DNA of 64,000 nucleotides from Glandiceps talaboti (lineage: Eukaryota > Hemichordata > Enteropneusta > Spengelidae), in NCBI RefSeq assembly GCF_964340395.1, contig NC_135570.1, positions 1,498,501-1,562,500 on the forward strand, in the 5' to 3' direction. The notes beneath the pieces were generated by a model. That model saw nothing but the letters and a program-made list of their open reading frames with translations. It did not search any database and was not told the DNA's origin. Position 1 is the first letter of the stretch. Each line of letters starts with the position of its first letter. Below, piece after piece: positions 62,499 through 64,000 of the stretch. A program made the translations under genes and the position numbers.

Positions 62499-62530
<32 letters not shown>
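61822..62530. repeat. 700-bp (CATA)/(CCTA) array with internal duplication
   Basis: CCTA-rich start (61,822-61,898), long (CATA)n with a CA insert at about 62,000-62,017, the junction CACACATACATACATCCTAC followed by (CCTA)n at about 62,100-62,160, and (CATA)n with a unique break ATATCAAAAATACATACAAA at about 62,226. Then (CATA)n again, the same CACACATACATACATCCTAC junction at 62,385-62,404, (CCTA)n, and (CATA)n to the end. The two junctions are offset by 309 bp. Open frames up to 248 codons are Ile-His-Thr-Tyr repeats and not genes. Confidence 0.97.
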
Positions 62531-62533
<3 letters not shown>

Positions 62534-62675
62534 TGTATGTACTAAGGATTTACCATGATAATGCAATTGTTCGGATCATTTCTGTCAAACTTGTTCGTAA
62601 AGCTGTCATGGTTCAGGGATCCTCATTATGTATTCATAATTTTTTTTATATCGAGAACACTTTATTGTTGCAGTT

Positions 62676-62780
62676 ACAGGATGGATGGATGGGTGGGTGG
62701 ATGAATGGCTGGATGGTAGGTAGTTGGGTAGCAAGGTGGGTAGATGGATAGAGAGGTAGGTGGGTGGGTGGGTGGGTAAA
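62676..62780. repeat. Degenerate GGAT/GGGT/GGTA array
   Basis: Four-base G-rich units with many substitutions, ending in (GGGT)n at about 62,758-62,777. Confidence 0.9.
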
Positions 62781-64000
62781 TATGTATTTTTTACTGATCA
62801 AATGCTAACCAAAAGTAGCGGTAATTCAGAATAAGTGGAATTGAAGCATACTAAATTGACATCAAGATCTGGGACAACACATACCTTTAATGACGTTAGG
62901 GTTCGAGTACGCAATGCATATAGTTCTTTGACCCTAGCTATACCAGATCAGACGGTGATAGTTCCAATTCATAACTATTATGAACTTAGTTCAATCCTTA
63001 ACATAAAACTCGAATAGATGTAACAAAGAGAAACGCTCTAAGTTGAAGATATATCTCTGGTGTAGAATTGCACATACTCGTCACTATAGAGTACAATAAA
63101 CTGTCAACTTGAATGTTTTCTATATGTTATTAATGGTCGTGGAACGTTTAATGTTTAAGTGTTCATATAATAGTGGTATACTGATGGTCCACATGCTTAT
63201 CAAATATACATATTCCGTAACCCTTAATGTCTAATATTGAATGGAATATTTATTACAAAATATCTAATCACAGTATGATGAATTCAATTTGATGATTAGT
63301 GTAGCCCATTTAATTAACCTTAATTGGTGTAAATTGTTCAATGAAATCTATTTATTGCAATGTAATTTACTCTGTAACAATGGCCCTGCTCATTTTAACA
63401 TTCTGGTGTGGCAATCGATATAAATCTCTCTCTACCCCACCATTTTATTCCGACAGTAATTGACTGTGTAATTTCCTGATCGAATCGACAGTAGGTCTGA
63501 TGATACCACATTAAATAACTTACAGCCTTCATCCCGGCATAATCTACGTTTATACCGATATATGTCAATATAAATAACCCCAGAAAGACACAACAATCGT
63601 TCAACAGTACTGAACAATGTTTCAAGAGATTGAACTTTCTAGAGAACAGAGGTGTTGATATACATGGGACAACCTTTCAGATATTTTGTGGTAATATATA
63701 CACCCATAACTGATGACATTCAGTTTGTTTCACTATAAATGTAAGAAAGAAATCCCCTCCCTGGAATACGACATTGTGCTTGTGTAATACACAGTTTCAT
63801 GAATATACATGTATTTTAATCCGCTAGGGAACTGAATAAAAACGTGTCTGCATTTTTCATTTAAACTTATATTGGAAAGTTTCATCTAATTTATAGTGTG
63901 TCTAGTATTATAAACATATATCATAAACTCCTTTAATTTAGGTGAATATTAAGTATAAAATAATACACCGATTATATTTCAAATTTTGAAAATATCAATA
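62781..64000. other. AT-rich non-coding stretch to the window end
   Basis: No gene, RNA or array was recognised. Confidence 0.5.

Noticed and set aside
61812-62751. Very long open frames (up to 248 codons) on both strands
   Set aside because: They are translations of CATA/CCTA tetranucleotides (His-Thr-Tyr-Ile or Met-Tyr-Val-Cys), present in all phases because the repeat has no stop.

Overview
This is a 64-kb piece of an animal nuclear genome, almost certainly from a marine or aquatic invertebrate. The DNA is AT-rich (about one third G+C by eye). Stop codons interrupt every frame. Microsatellites are exceptionally dense and long, and small non-autonomous transposable elements are scattered throughout. 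I see no bacterial or phage gene organisation, ribosome-binding sites, operons, CRISPR array, rRNA or recognisable tRNA. A short SINE-like or LINE-tail-like sequence near 31.8 kb carries the AAAGCGCTATATAAA-plus-(ATT)n ending that is common in marine invertebrate, lancelet and fish retroposons. I cannot name the phylum.

No protein-coding gene can be called with confidence. The longest open frames (up to 248 codons) are translations of tetranucleotide repeats. Only two short minus-strand frames (23,137-23,358 and 45,671-45,844) have a protein-like composition. The second sits in what looks like a decayed retroelement, with an AATAAA and a (CAA)n tail at its 3' end. The window is best read as intergenic or long-intron DNA.

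Layout. 0-5 kb holds a 90-bp foldback (2.6 kb). It also holds a hairpin-tailed mobile element inserted in one copy of a local duplication whose second copy preserves the empty site (3.07-3.60 kb), and a CpG-containing GACT/GGCT array (4.86 kb). 5-12.5 kb holds a foldback (5.7 kb), a 41-bp minisatellite (6.65 kb), (TTG)n(ATG)n (7.6 kb), a long (CTTAT)n (8.1 kb) and (GACA)n (12.35 kb). At 16.76-17.09 kb a compound tetranucleotide array switches strand. At 20.98-21.56 kb two 129-bp direct repeats flank a (GT)n tract. 22.5-22.8 kb is copy A of a dispersed family. 27-34 kb holds several minisatellites, a CATA/ACGT array and the SINE-like element. 36.93-37.2 kb is the second copy of the hairpin-tailed element. 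41.4-46.5 kb holds triplet and hexamer arrays, the retroelement fragment and dispersed-family copy C with a 20-bp satellite inside it. 46.6-53.8 kb contains mostly microsatellites. 54.36-54.81 kb is a TTAA-flanked terminal-inverted-repeat element. 55.7-56.2 kb is dispersed-family copy B. 56.7-62.8 kb carries (GA)n, (GT)n(CT)n, a 465-bp mixed tetranucleotide block, a 31-bp minisatellite and a 700-bp CATA/CCTA array with internal duplication.

The most interesting material is the repeat biology. One three-copy family has a single internal unit amplified into an eleven-copy satellite in only one copy. A second family of hairpin-tailed elements has a preserved empty site. The new families were found by reading and aligning copies within this window, so their genome-wide status is untested.
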